Shown one piece after another: positions 10,425 to 21,410 of a DNA stretch of 64,000 nt. The DNA is from Gigaspora margarita (taxonomy: Eukaryota; Glomeromycota; Glomeromycetes; Diversisporales; Gigasporaceae): contig WTPW01000704.1 of the NCBI GenBank assembly GCA_009809945.1, forward strand, positions 138,158-202,157. Direction: 5' to 3'. The notes under the pieces are model-generated. The model saw nothing but the letters and a program-made list of their open reading frames with translations, was not told where the DNA came from and did not search any database. Position 1 is the first letter of the stretch. Every line of letters begins with the position of its first letter. Position numbers and translations under genes: made by a program.

Positions 10425-10600
10425 TAAATAGATATAAGCAAAAAAAGCACATTATTTTTTTTATTTACTTTGTTAAAAAAAATACGTATTTTTTTTATTT
10501 TATTATAAACTATAACCCCTGTTTAATTTTGGTTTATAATTTATATATTATGCAGATTTGCAAATCAAATAATTAAACATGTGTATATACACATAGTATT
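10425..10600. repeat. Right-half fragment of a TATACACATAGT element
   Basis: TTATAAACTATAACCCCTG through GTATATACACATAGTAT matches the right half of the MITE at 30675-30932. The left half is not recognisable here. Confidence 0.55.
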
Positions 10601-10975
10601 TTTTTTTTTTTTTTTTTTTTTTTATATTACTAGTTTATTTTTTTTTTTAAATTACTATATTGTAATATTTTTTTTATATTTTTTTTATTTTAATAATTTA
10701 TTTTATTTTTAAATTATTTTTAATTTATTTAATTTTTTTTTATATAGTTTTATTATGAATATTGCTAACTATAACTGCGGTGATGATCACCTGTACATAA
10801 TTTGCCAATCAAAATTCAGGATCAGGTATAACATGTAAATTAATTTTGTATAACAAAAATAAAGAATTTTTTAAAAAATCACTTCTAACTAAAAATTTTG
10901 TCTATGCAACTACTTTTTTTTATGCAAAAAAACAATTCTTTGCTAAATTTTACTATATATCAATGTCTATTCTAA

Positions 10976-11010
10976 CTTCTAACCTAACCTCTAACCTAAC
11001 CTCTAACCTT
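10976..11010. repeat. Degenerate telomere-type CTAACC repeats
   Basis: Alternating TCTAACC and TAACCTC units beside the inner 11027 boundary. This is the complement orientation of the TTAGGG tract at 13.1 kb. Only a few units are present. Confidence 0.7.
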
Positions 11011-11026
11011 TACCCTTATCCTAACA

Positions 11027-11426
11027 TTAAGGGTAGAGTGTAATGACGTCATTTTTACTATGAAACTTATTGTTATGATCTTTGGTAGCACAAAATGTCT
11101 AATATAATATATTATCGAATATTTTAGATTTTTTATTTACTATCAAAAACCGGTTTTAAACTTGTTTTGTCCGTCGCAAAAAAAATTTTCCATCACAACT
11201 ATCGCTAACTTCTTGACATATTTTTTTAAAAAATTAAATATAAAATATTAAATTTTTTGCTTCGAAATGAAAATTCGGACATTAAAAATACTGTAAATAT
11301 AATTTTTTTATGATGTAAACAAAGTGCATTATTATTTAACCATAGTAGCAAGTTTTTGTATGCTGTGCTACATAATACGACAATTTTACTATAATTGAAA
11401 ATGATCAACATACACTCTACCCTTAA
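11027..11426. mobile_element. Inner element bounded by TTAA, 400 bp
   Basis: TTAAGGGTAGAGTGTA at the left and TACACTCTACCCTTAA at the right are perfect 16-bp inverted repeats. TTAA at both ends is the target of piggyBac-type transposases, but TTAA is common in this AT-rich DNA and no transposase is present, so the assignment is tentative. Confidence 0.75.
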
Positions 11427-11496
11427 AAAAATTTAATAAAAATTGTTAATGCATTGTAGATCACAGGTGATCATCACCGCGGTTATGGTTAGCAAT

Positions 11497-12018
11497 TTTC
11501 GTTTTATTATTATTATAATTTTTATTTTTTTAATTTTTTTTTTCTTATTTTATTTTTTTTTTAATTTTTTAATTTTATTATTTTACAGTTTTTTTTATTT
11601 TTTTTATATTTTAAAATTTAATTGTTTTTTTTAATTTTTTTTATTTGTATTTTTTTTAATTTTTTTTTATTTATATATTTTTTTTATTTTTTTTTTAAAA
11701 AATTATCATTTTTTTATATTTTTTTTATATTTTTTTATATATATATTTTTTTCGTCTGTTATTATTTTTACTTTTTTTTCGTTTATTTTATTATTATATT
11801 ATTTTTTTAATTTTTTTTCATTAAACATTTTATTTATTTATTAAAATTATTTATTTTCTGTTTATCCTATTGATCTAGATCTAAATTAGATCTAGATTAT
11901 CTCCAAGATAAGTATTTTTTTTCTTTGGTTTATTCTTTTATTTTTAAATGTTATTTATTTTTTAAAATTTTTCTTTTAATTTATTTTTTATTATTTTATT
12001 TTAAATTAATAATTTATT
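11497..12018. repeat. T-rich low-complexity tract
   Basis: Runs of T with scattered A, plus a short TAGATCTAGAT palindrome at 11875-11900. The open frames here are Phe/Ile-rich artefacts of poly-T. No gene is seen. Confidence 0.85.
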
Positions 12019-12189
12019 TTATTTAAAGGGAAAATGTTTTTTGTGCACCCGCATGATTGTGCACTCCTATATGCATGCATATAAATAATGATTATCTAAG
12101 ATAATTTACTACCGGTATTATTTTTTTTTGTTGATTTTTGCTTTTTGTTTTTTTTACTAATTTTTTTTTTCTTTTCAGTTCTTTTTAGC

Positions 12190-12370
12190 AGTTTTGGTAC
12201 CGTAGTTGGTGTTGTTGTTGGTATCGTCTTTGGTGTCGTCACTGGTGTCGTTGTAGATGTCGTCGCCGGTATCGTAGTTGGTGTCGTGTCATCGTTGGTG
12301 TCATTGTAGGTTCGTCACTAGTGTTGTTGTTGTGACACTGTTGTTAAGTCGTTGTTGTTGAGTCGTTGAA
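12190..12370. repeat. Degenerate GTT/GTC trinucleotide repeat
   Basis: Units such as GGTGTCGTCACT and GTTGTTGTTGG repeat with substitutions. The complementary CAACAACGACGACACC type occurs at 21830-21955. Confidence 0.8.
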
Positions 12371-12384
12371 AGACTTTCTTTAAG

Positions 12385-12720
12385 TTCGATCGTAGAAGGC
12401 GGTCTTGCACGTTTTTGCTGTTTTTCTGAAAATGGTTTTGCAAGATTTTTCTGTTTCTCTGAAGTCGTTTCTTTTGTATTTTGGGTGTTTTTATTAATGG
12501 GCTTATGTATTTCTTTGGCATGAAAACTGGTACTGGCTTCGTGGTGAGTTTTTTCATGTTCATTTTTTTTTTAACTTTTCTTTTTTGTACATTTCTTTGT
12601 AGAAGGCAGTCTTGCACGTTTTTTTCAATTTTCTGGAGCCGGTCTTGCACTTTTTTTTATTTTTTTCCAGAGTTGTCTTGTGCGCTATTTTTTGTGTGAC
12701 TTTATGTATTTTCTGGTGTT
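12385..12720. repeat. Minisatellite of TTGCACG/TTTTCTG units
   Basis: Repeats of roughly 35-45 bp contain GGCGGTCTTGCACGTTTTT and TTTTCTGAAG. Similar word pairs (TTGCAAAGTG, AGAAAAGT) recur at 21.1, 55.6 and 56.4 kb. Confidence 0.6.
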
Positions 12721-12849
12721 GTTGAAAACTAGTACTGGCTTTGTATTTGGACGTAGTGGGTTTTGACAAGCGTTCTTTTTTTTTATTTGTAAGTTTTTTT
12801 TTAATTTTTTTTTTCTGTCTTATTTACTAATTATTTGATGATTTTTTTG

Positions 12850-12965
12850 AAGTCGCTGCTTTTAGAGTCGTCGTTCTTTGGAGTCATCACTTTTGGAGTT
12901 ATCACTTTTTGAAGTCATCACTCTTTGGAGTTGCCATTCTTTGGAGTTGTCATTCTTGGAGCTAC
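12850..12965. repeat. Minisatellite of GGAGTCATCATTC-type units
   Basis: Six or more tandem units near 17-18 bp (for example TTTGGAGTCATCACTTT). Related units reappear at 47310-47640. Confidence 0.75.
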
Positions 12966-13065
12966 CGATTTTATCGCCTGTAGAATTTTCGTTGGTCAAC
13001 TTTCGCTTATTTTGATGCGGATTTCATCTGAAATGGGTAGGTCGACTCCTTGTTTTGAATTTAGT

Positions 13066-13175
13066 GGATGTGGTGGTTGGGTTAGGGTTCGAGTTAGGGT
13101 TAGAGTTAGAGTTTGAATTAGGGTTAGGGTTAGGGTTAGGGTTAGGGTTAGGGTTCGAGTTAGGATTAGTGTTAG
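13066..13175. repeat. Interstitial telomere repeat (TTAGGG)n
   Basis: Six perfect TTAGGG units at about 13118-13157, flanked by degenerate GTTCGAGTTAGG and GTTAGAG variants. The tract lies inside a mobile element and is followed by more sequence, so this is not a chromosome end. Confidence 0.95.
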
Positions 13176-13789
13176 TGTTGCGGTTTTTATTGTCTATATC
13201 GTTTTTGTTTTTTTTTTTTTTTTTTTTTTTTTTAATAATTAATAAAGATTTTTTNAAAAAAAATTATAAAATNGATCGTGATTGGCTGATTGTGGGCAAT
13301 GAGGCACGTGTTGCACNTGCTNAATTTTGATTGGCCAACTAAGGGATGCATGACCGTGCAGGTGCATAGAATTCTTAGACCCTTATTTAAATATATGTAT
13401 AGTACTTTAAATAGGCAGCAATGATTACTAAACAGGTATAAAAGATAAGTAATTTGAATTTTTTTTTTGTTTCTTACTTTTTTTTTTTTTAATACAGTAC
13501 TAATATTTATTTTTGTTCTTTTTTAGTTTCAGATTATTATCTATTTTATTGGTATACTTTTCTTATCATTGGTATCATCTGGTTCTTTCATCATTGGTAG
13601 TTTTTTTTGTAATAGTAATTTTTATGTCGTTGGGTTGGTAATTTCCTTTCGTTGCTAGTGCTGTTCAATTTGGTGTTTCTTGTCCTGGTTTTTTCATTAT
13701 AAGGCTAGTATATAATAGTATTTTTTTTTTATACTGTAGTACTACCATTTTTTTTCTTTAGAATGAAATAAACATAGTACAGAACTTAG

Positions 13790-14140
13790 CACGATAGTTA
13801 GAACAGATAGAGCATGATAGTTAGTATCTAGTTTATAATAGTTTTTTTTTTAATATAGTACTAACAGTTCTTTTTTTTACTTTAGAATGAACATAGTACA
13901 ATTGTTATTACAGAATATAGTGTGATAGTAAAATGTACATAGTACGATAGACATAGTATGATAGTTTGGATGTAGCAAGATAGTTAGTATAGGATATAGC
14001 ATGATAGTTAGTAGCACAATACTTAGTATGGGGCATTGCATAATAGTTAGTATGGGATTTAGTATAATAGTTAGGACATAGCATGATATTGGAACATGGC
14101 ATGATAGTTGGGATATAGCACAATAGTTGGGATCGGGTTT
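13790..14140. repeat. ATAGTTAG/AGCATGATA degenerate repeat
   Basis: Short units such as GCATGATAGTTAGTAT repeat irregularly, parallel to 2805-2948 in copy 1. The small minus-strand frame here is repeat-derived. Confidence 0.7.
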
Positions 14141-14728
14141 ATATTGTAATTTGTATTTTTTTTGTATTTATTTTTTAATTTTTTTTTGTATTTTGTAATA
14201 AATTAAATTGTTAAAATATATGAATATTCGAATTTATTGTTATTATTATTTGCTTTTTACAATCTGCACAGATTATTGAATTGTTAAAGATCTGTGCAAA
14301 AAATTAAAAAAAATTTTTAACAGCTAATGGCAGAGTTGCAAATAGCACAGATTTTATTAATTACAGTTTTAAAAAATTTGCACTATATTTATTTACCTGA
14401 TGCTAGATGTTATAACTTAGTTTTTAGCAAATTACTATAATATATAATCCAACTTTTAGCCAATTTACTTGATTTTAGGGGTAGCAAAAATATCTAAATT
14501 CATGCAGATCAGTTATGACCTATATGAGAGATGTCCGGAGTCCTGTTGACCCTCTCAAAACCAATCTTATCAAAACCAATAATTTGTTATATCTGATAAA
14601 AATTAATCTGCCAAGCTTATTTCTGTTATATAAATCTAATAGTTTGTAATGTTTTTAAATTCAATAATCTTTCAAAACTAATATGAAACCTATTTACCAT
14701 GCATACTAATTTTGAAAGAGTCAACTAT

Positions 14729-15044
14729 ATAAACATTTTTAACAAAATAGTTATTAAAATTTACAAAATATGATTTTAATAATTTATTAAATAGATGATT
14801 TGTATTTTTTTTAGTAAAAATAATCTGATAAAGGTTCTTTGTTATAATTTTTCTATTCTATTTAATGCAAAAATCCAAATTCGAAAAATTGTTTCTATAT
14901 ATTCTTCAAATTATCCAAATCTAAAAATAATAGCATATTTATTTAAAGTTGCTAGGATTAAATTATCTAAAAGATTAATAAGTATTCTATATTCTATATC
15001 TTTATATAATTATGGATTTTAAAATAATTATATTACTATAACTA
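14729..15044. other. AT-rich spacer, no supported gene
   Basis: A 75-codon frame at 14795-15022 has no recognisable motif and normal stop density around it. Nothing else is seen. Confidence 0.4.
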
Positions 15045-16010
15045 GTAGATCAATAGTATAGTAGTTATGCTCTTAGATTGCAAATTGAAAGTTACTAGTT
15101 CAAATCCTCTTAGAGGTAAAATGGAAAAACTAGATAGTTAGGAAACTAAAACATCATAAAAAAACAGAGACCCAGGACATCTACAAACAGACTTAATTGG
15201 TAGTTGCTATTATCAAATTTGTGGTAGTAATAAGAAACAAGTTATAACCCAATTTGGAATAACTGAAGTTTTATGAGATATAATATGAGGCCTAAATCTA
15301 ATATTTGTAATACTACATGAACTCACAGTACTGTTAGGCCAAATATAATAAAAATCCAGTTTGGTGCTAGTCCTGTTGGACCACTTCTGATGTTTAACTA
15401 TTTTGGTAGTTAGTGAAGTACACTATTTTTAGGACCAATAAGATATCCAGGAAAGTATTAATTTTAGCAACATCCTTTCAGGGTTCTTCTATATATAGTG
15501 ATGTTAACAAGGAGTCAAAGTTAGAGTTCAAGATAGAAACTTGTAGTAGGCAGTCAATAAACTATAGAAAAAGGATCATAGATATGATGTGAGGTATACT
15601 AAAGAAAACAAAAATAATTATATTACTAATTTTTTTTAACTTTCACTTGCTAATTCTAAAAGAAGATTAATTTTATAAAGTTTAATTTTTTTAACTAATT
15701 GATTTTTTTTAATCCAAGAAATTAGTTACAACTCTTTTTAATAATTACTTGTACCAAATTTTTCAAAAAGACTGATTTATAAAAACTATACATTTAATAG
15801 ATAAATAGCAAATAGGCTTCACCAAATAGCAACTGAAACAGTATAGAACCTTTGGGTGGACTACTTAAATTAGACAACCAAAAGTTGTACGTGTGGCTAG
15901 TTGTATTCTCATCAATGTAACAAATGTCGGGTACCCAAAGAGGCACTCTTAATTCATTTGCTTGAATAAATATCTTTTATCAGAGCAGAAGCTTTAATAT
16001 AAAAAAAAAT
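15045..16010 (+). mobile_element. tRNA-headed retroposon with poly-A tail
   Basis: The head resembles a pol III promoter: box-A-like TAGTATAGTAG at about 15056 and box-B-like AGTTCAAATCC at about 15100. The body to about 15300 matches 48550-48840. The 3' part (15875-16000: TAGACAACCAAAAGTTGTAC, then TTGAATAAATATC and an A run) matches the tail of 31087-32063. An AT-rich stretch at 15600-15840 may be an insertion. It may be a chimera of two retroposon families. Confidence 0.7.
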
Positions 16011-16200
16011 AGCAACTAAAACAAGAGACTATTAATTAGAAAACTGAAATACTGCAAGAAAAAAAGACCTGGAATATCTTTTGACAGACTTGATAAGTAG
16101 TTCTTCTATTTCAACTTGGATGCTTTTGAGCAAAGAAGTAGTAGACTAAGAGCCTAGAGTTTAGTTTTGAGATATGTTGTTATATATAGTATAACTCCTG
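16011..16200 (+). repeat. Partial retroposon body
   Basis: The AGACCTGG and GACAGACTT words and surrounding bases match 15160-15300 and 48700-48830, directly after the tail of the previous copy. The head is missing. Confidence 0.5.
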
Positions 16201-16227
16201 CTAATTTCTTTTAGTTTGGTACCAAGT

Positions 16228-16800
16228 TCCTATTGGTTTTGTGGTTATATCGACATTCTCCAGCAATGGAAAATTTGTCGATATATCCAGATGTCAGTTT
16301 AATAAGCATTTCTATCTATACTGACATTATATTGATATTGCGTAGATATGTCGGCTTAGGTAGAGGTAAATTTTTTTGTTTTCACCAAGCTTATACTAAA
16401 AATAATAAACTTAGCAAAATAAATGAATTTTAGCACAAAATGAATTTGTTTTATATTTAGCATAAAATAAATACATTATATACTTGTATAAAATAATGAA
16501 ATAAATTTATTTTATACTTATTGTGTTATACTAAGCTTAGTATGAAGCAAATTTAAAAAATTAATTTGATTGGTACACTTATAATGATAGTCGGTTTATA
16601 AAAATTGTCGCTATATCCAGCAATAAAAATTATCTTAAATAATTTTTTAATATTAAAATTGTCGGTATATTATTATAATCAATATTTCTTATAATTGTCA
16701 GTATAACCAATGAATTTTTAACATTATAGATTTTTTTTTGAAAAAAGTATCGATATAACTAGCTATTGGTTAATCCAGATATCGGTATAACCAGAGTAAT
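16228..16800. mobile_element. Decayed TIR element with GGTTATACCGA-type ends
   Basis: The left part reads GTGGTTATATCGACATTCTCC. The right end as reverse complement reads CTGGTTATACCGATATCTGG. Several GTCGGTATA words lie inside. Boundaries are approximate and no ORF is credible. Confidence 0.5.
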
Positions 16801-17399
16801 GTGTAATAAAAAGTAGAAAATTTAGCTTAGCTCTTCCAAAAATCAATATTGTTTATAATTTCTAATTGTGATAGCACCTATTCAATTGGAATCAAATCAG
16901 ATATGCTCTCTGAACTCAGCTTAGTAAACAAGATAGATATATAATATTTTGGTAGAAAATTCAAAATAAATTTAGTTTTAGAACTTTCTTTTAAGTGTAG
17001 TTTGTTTTTTTTTTAAATATGTATATATAGTATATAAAAAGGAGTTTTTTTAATAGTATTATATAATTTTTATACTTTATTTCTAATAGTTTAGATAGTT
17101 TTTTATTTGTTTTTTCCCAATTGGGTTTTTTGTTGATTTTTTTTTAAAAGCTATGTACTATGTTATACTTATACTTTAAATATGTGTACTAGCATATATA
17201 GATATAGGTAGCAGATATTAGTACAACAACTAAATATGGGTCTCCATTTAGAAAAATTAGATTTATGCTTAACATGCTATTAGTATAGTGCATATACTCT
17301 AAAAACAGTATCATGTGACTAAAGTGGCCAATTTTGGAGGGTCCAAATATTTCTAAATAGAACTTTGTTAAACATAAAATATGAGTATGCATTTTTAAA
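16801..17399. other. AT-rich spacer, no supported gene
   Basis: No TIR pair or coding motif is recognised. Confidence 0.4.
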
Positions 17400-17816
17400 A
17401 AATATCTGAATTCAAACTATAGCAAAATTTGCAAGTAGTCATTTTACTATATAAATTGATCATAAGTGCTTAAGTAAATATGTTTAAAAAATAAAAATAT
17501 ATATTCTTCAAAATTTTCATAAAAATTAAAAAAGTTTTTATTATTTAAGATTTAATTTTTATGTTTGTTAAATATATTTTTTTAACAAATTTTAATTTTT
17601 TTTGTTGAACATAAAAATTAAAAGTCAAATAATAAAAAGTTTTCTAATTTCTATAAATTTTTAGAATAAGCATATTTTGATATTCCAAATAAGTTTACCT
17701 AAGTAATTATAATCATTTAACATAGTAGAATTTGGACTTTACTATGTAGCAACTATTGTTGATTGTAGGGTAGCTTATTTCTGGATTAAAGACAAACACA
17801 TATAGTACCTGAATAT
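17400..17816. mobile_element. Family P palindromic element, decayed copy
   Basis: The core palindrome runs from GTAGTCATTTTACTATATAA to TTTACTATGTAGCAACTA with inverted AAGTAAAT...TTT motifs between. The right end GGTAGCTTATTTCTGG leads to CATATAGTA near 17816. The left end is not clearly resolved. Confidence 0.65.
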
Positions 17817-18309
17817 TTCTGAACAGAAAGTTATTGAACACAATTAATTTATCAGAACTATCAATTAATACCAAATATCAGTTTTAATCCAAATAATTAT
17901 ATATGGATAACTAGAAACTAGAGAACTAGAGGTGCAAATCATTGTAATATACATATATGTTTGACAAGTTACTATTAAATATAGTGGCCAAATTTGACAA
18001 ATTAATATATTAAATATAGTTGCCAAAATTTGGTACAGATATCAAATTGCTTTATATTTAAAAGTAAATAAAATTAAAACTATGTTTAAGTTACAAATCT
18101 TTCTTAATATTATAGTACTAGTGGGACCCTGAAGAATATATATAATACTGAGATCAGGTTTTGTATAAACTTACTATATAATTTTTTAATATGTTATATG
18201 TTTAAATTTGTATAACCAACAGGTAATTTTCNGAAAAGTTAGATGTTTATTTGTATAACAAAGATATCTTTTATAACAAGTTAGATTTTTATTTTGTATA
18301 ACGATACTA

Positions 18310-18834
18310 TACTGTATGTTTCCAAAAATAAACTACATGCTACCCTCTTGTTTAAATCCAAAAATGTAAAAATACCTTTGATCCAAAAATAAGTTACCCC
18401 ATAATCAATAATAGTCGCTACATAGTAAAGTCAAAAGTTTACTATCCAAATCGATTAAAGTCGCTTAAGTAAACTTGTTCAGAAGATCAAAATACGCATA
18501 CTCTAAAAATTTTATCAAAATCTGAGAGCTTTTTATTATTTGACTTTTAATTTTTACGTTCAATAGTAAAATTAAAATTTTATTACAAAAATATATTCGT
18601 TGAACTTAAAAATTAAAAGTTTAATAATAAAAGGTACTTCAATATTGATGAAATTTCAGCATATATGTATTTTTATCTTTCGAATAAGTTTACTTAAGCG
18701 ATAATAGTCGATTTACATAATAGAATTTGGACCTTGCTATGTAACGACTATTTGTGATTGACCAAAAGTCTACCCCAGATTTTTTGTGTCCAAAAACGTC
18801 CAAAAAAGGTAGCTTATTTTGAAAACATATGGTA
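18310..18834. mobile_element. Family P palindromic element, best preserved copy
   Basis: The TIRs TACTGTATGTTTCCAAAAA and TACCATATGTTTTCAAAA start with TA. Inside come AATAAACTAC/AAGCTACC, then the core palindrome with AATAGTCGCTACATAGTAAA on one side and its complement near 18730-18755, and inverted AAGTAAACTTGTTCAGAAG motifs. 525 bp, non-coding. Confidence 0.85.
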
Positions 18835-18949
18835 TGCATATCGCTTTTTTTATTTTTATTTATTATTTTTTTTATTTTTTGTTTTTTTTTCCCACAAAAA
18901 CTTGTCTGCACAAGATTATATGCGTGATAATTTTTTTTAAAAAATATCT

Positions 18950-19422
18950 ATACAAAAAGCTTATTAGTGATCGCAAATAATGCTACATATCAAAGTCCAA
19001 ATTTTACTATGTAAATCGATTATATTGCTTAAGTAAACATGTGCATAATATAAAAATGCATATTCTCTGAAATTTTCATACAAATCAGAGAACTTTTTAT
19101 TATTTAACTTGTAATTTTTATGTTCAGTATATATATATTTTAAAAAATTTTTAATTTTTCGATGAATGTAAAAATTAAAACTCAAATAATAAAAAGTTCT
19201 TCAATTTGTTTGAAAGTTTTATAACATATGTATTTTGATCTTCCGAACAAGTTTACTTAAGCGATTACTGGATTATAACTGATTTGCATAGTAAAATTTG
19301 GACTTTACTATGTAGTAACTATTATTGCTCGGGAGTAGCTTATTTTTGAATAAAACAAGTTTTTAGATTTTTTGGTTAAAACAAAAGAGTAGTTTATTTT
19401 CGGAATAAGAATATATATAGTA
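18950..19422. mobile_element. Family P palindromic element, third copy
   Basis: The core has ATGCTACATATCAAAGTCC and TTTACTATGTAGTAACTA ends and the inverted motif AAGTAAACATGTGC. The right end GTAGTTTATTTTCGGAATAAG closes at TATATAGTA. The left end is eroded. Confidence 0.65.
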
Positions 19423-19579
19423 TATAAACTCAGATCTAAAATTGTATAATTTATAGTAAAATTTGAACTTATATGATAATTTTGTATAAAACTTTTAATA
19501 AAATAAGTGTATAAAGTTATATTAAAATTTTGAGTCTGAATCTGAGTTATATATGTATTCTTTGGGGTCCTGTACTGGT

Positions 19580-20204
19580 TCTATAATATTAATTTACAAA
19601 AGGATTTTTTTACATATATATATATTTTTATTAATTATAATCAATTTTAAATTATATATAGATATAGATTATATGACTTTAGTTCTAGGCTACATGCACT
19701 ATAGAATTTTGTATAATACAAATTATTAAGAAAGTTAATATGTAGTTTGCCAAAAGGAAAAAAAATATTTTTTAATCCAAAAACAAATTTATATAATTTG
19801 TTAAAAAATTCATAATGAACTATTAAACTATATTGTTTTGTATTTAAAAAAATATATAAAGGTTCTAAAATTGAAATAAAATTTTTAATATTTATAAAAT
19901 AGTAATTGATAATTTGAATTATTTTTTTGAAAATTTAATTCTTTTTGTAATAAAGTTATAGCCTTTCAAATATATAATTGTCCTGGCCAATCTGCTACAA
20001 GATAAAATATTTTGATCCAAATATTTATATAGTAATTGTATTTGTGTTGTGCTTTAATATACTGTCTTCTTTCTCTATAATCATATGGTTTGTTGCAGCA
20101 AAAATAGTGATTATAAAGAGGTGTGATTATATAGTAATTACCCTATATAATCATATTACTATCATATCTAATACTGTGGTTTATATTATGTGATTATATA
20201 GAAG
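19580..20204. other. AT-rich spacer, no supported gene
   Basis: Only AT-rich sequence. 20100-20215 carries GTGATTATATAG words like the TACAGTCAAACCTC element family, possibly a relic. Confidence 0.4.
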
Positions 20205-20590
20205 TAAATATTATAATCACAAATAGTTGCTATATATAAAAGTCCAAATTGTACTAAGTGAATCAACTTTTATGCATTAAGTAAAGTTGTTTGGGATAAC
20301 AAATTACACATATTCTAAAAGTTTCATATAATTTGGACAAACTTTTATTAATTAATTTCTTTACTTTATGTTAGACAAAAAAAAAAACAAATTAATAATA
20401 GTTTGTAAAGGTTGTCAAAATTCTAGAATATGTATAATTTGCATATCAAACAGCTTTCTTAATGTGCTAATTGATTTACTTACCATAGATTCCCGAAAAT
20501 TAGCTACCCTTTGTTTTGACCAAAAAAACCAAAAACTTATTTATCCAAAAATAAGCTATTTCCACGATTGATAATAGTCACTACATAGTA
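20205..20590. mobile_element. Family P palindromic element, copy
   Basis: AATAGTTGCTATATATAAAAG on the left and ATAGTCACTACATAGTAAC on the right, with AAGTAAAGTTGTTTGG and AAGCTATTTCCACG between. The order of motifs is partly rearranged. Boundaries are approximate. Confidence 0.55.
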
Positions 20591-21109
20591 ACATCGGCAA
20601 ATTTTATATATAGATATATATCAATTACTAACCGGTAAGATACATATCGATAATCAACACCCCTGCCAATTATTATCGATAGTGATAGTAATCAATATAT
20701 ATCTGGTTAATCGATATATATCTACTAGATATATATCGATTAACCAAATATATATCAATAATCAACACCCCTGCCGATTATTATCAATAGTAATAGTAAA
20801 CGATATATATCTAATATGATATCAATTAATAATTATTATATTCACATAATTATGCTCACAAGGTTTTGCAATTTATTATAAATTTTATTTTTTTATTTAT
20901 TATTATTATATATTATATTTAAATTAAATAATCAATATTTGCAAGTTTTCGCAATTTAATATAAAAATTATTTATTTATTATTATTATATATTATATTAT
21001 ATTACATATTTTTTATTATATATTATTATAAAAAAAAATGAAAAACCAAAAAAAACCCCCCAAAAAAAATAACAAAAAAAAACAAAAACGAAAAAATAGT
21101 AATAATTTT

Positions 21110-21410
21110 TAACTACTTTCGCACTTCATCGCTTATATTCACTATTTCTTGCAAAGTGTCAGAGAAGTTAGAGTTGTTGTTCTTGCAAGTACCAGAAAAG
21201 TCAGATCGTTTTCTTGCAAAGTTTTGAAAAAAGTCAGAAATAAATAAAATAAAATTAAAAAAATAAGTAAAAAAAAAGAAAAACAAACAAAAACAAAAAT
21301 GTAAGCAAACTAAATAAAAAAAAAACAAAGCTTCAAATCTCTATTTTCCTAAAGTAAGAGTTCATTTCTTATAATTTAGAAATCGTTGAAGGTTTTCGCA
21401 ATGTACTGGA
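21110..21410. repeat. TTCTTGCAAAGTG minisatellite
   Basis: Units of about 32 bp combine CTTGCAAAGTGTCAGA and AAGTTAGAGTTG. The same units occur at 55600-55720 and 56330-56640. Confidence 0.7.

Larger units (their letters stand above)
10761..11496. mobile_element. Foldback MITE with GGTGATGATCACC ends
   Basis: ATTGCTAACTATAACTGCGG on the left and ATTGCTAACCATAACCGCGG (reverse complement of the right end) both continue into TGATGATCACCTGT. 736 bp, non-coding. It contains a TTAA-bounded 400-bp inner element and a short telomere-like tract. Confidence 0.85.
12028..13382. mobile_element. Mutator-like element carrying telomere repeats
   Basis: An exact 9-bp duplication TTATTTAAA (12019-12027 and 13383-13391) flanks GGG...CCC ends. 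13 bases inside each end lies TGCACCCGCA or TGCACCTGCA, and further in TGCA, at equal offsets, so the TIRs are diverged but collinear. The interior is four tandem-repeat blocks and no transposase: GTY trinucleotides (12190-12370), a TTGCA/TTTCTG minisatellite (12385-12720), GGAGTCATCATTC units (12850-12965) and TTAGGG repeats (13066-13175). Five single-N calls near 13.25-13.32 kb mark uncertain bases. An element with the same end signature is at 35784-37848. Confidence 0.8.
9989..14544. mobile_element. Complete 4.56-kb hAT-like element with exact 8-bp TSD
   Basis: GTTGACCC occurs at 9981-9988 and 14545-14552. The ends AGGACTCTAGACATCTCT and (reverse complement) AGGACTCCGGACATCTCT extend as TIRs of about 31 bp with only transitions. 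The interior has no transposase. It is made of T-rich tracts, minisatellites and younger insertions (10094-10314, 10761-11496, 12028-13382). The rightmost 1.1 kb matches copy 1 (2225-5188). The 8-bp TSD and AGGACYC ends are shared with elements at 18123, 30250, 51237, 51928 and 55998, defining one end-sequence group. Confidence 0.88.
9975..14728. mobile_element. Small TIR element split by the 4.56-kb hAT insertion
   Basis: 9978-9988 (ACAGTTGACCC) continues at 14553 (TCTCAAAACCAAT). The right end near 14728 is inverted: TATAGTTGACTCTTTCAAAA as reverse complement. Without the insert it is about 195 bp. The hAT element landed inside its left TIR and duplicated GTTGACCC. Confidence 0.7.
18123..19571. 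mobile_element. hAT-like element hosting two family P copies
   Basis: The ends GGGACCCTGAAGAATATATA and AGGACCCCAAAGAATACATA are inverted. The TSD is GTACTAGT (18115-18122) and GTACTGGT (19572-19579), one transition apart. The flanks inside the TIRs are AT-rich with TTGTATAA words. No transposase. Without the two P insertions it would be about 450 bp. Confidence 0.87.

Noticed and set aside
11443..11810. Membrane proteins rich in Phe and Ile
   Set aside because: Direct translation of poly-T tracts, with no start context and no conserved pattern. The same applies to 21113-21328, 53618-53884 and 55846-56052.
13066..13175. Chromosome end (telomere)
   Set aside because: The TTAGGG run is short, degenerate at both sides and lies inside a mobile element with sequence continuing on both sides.
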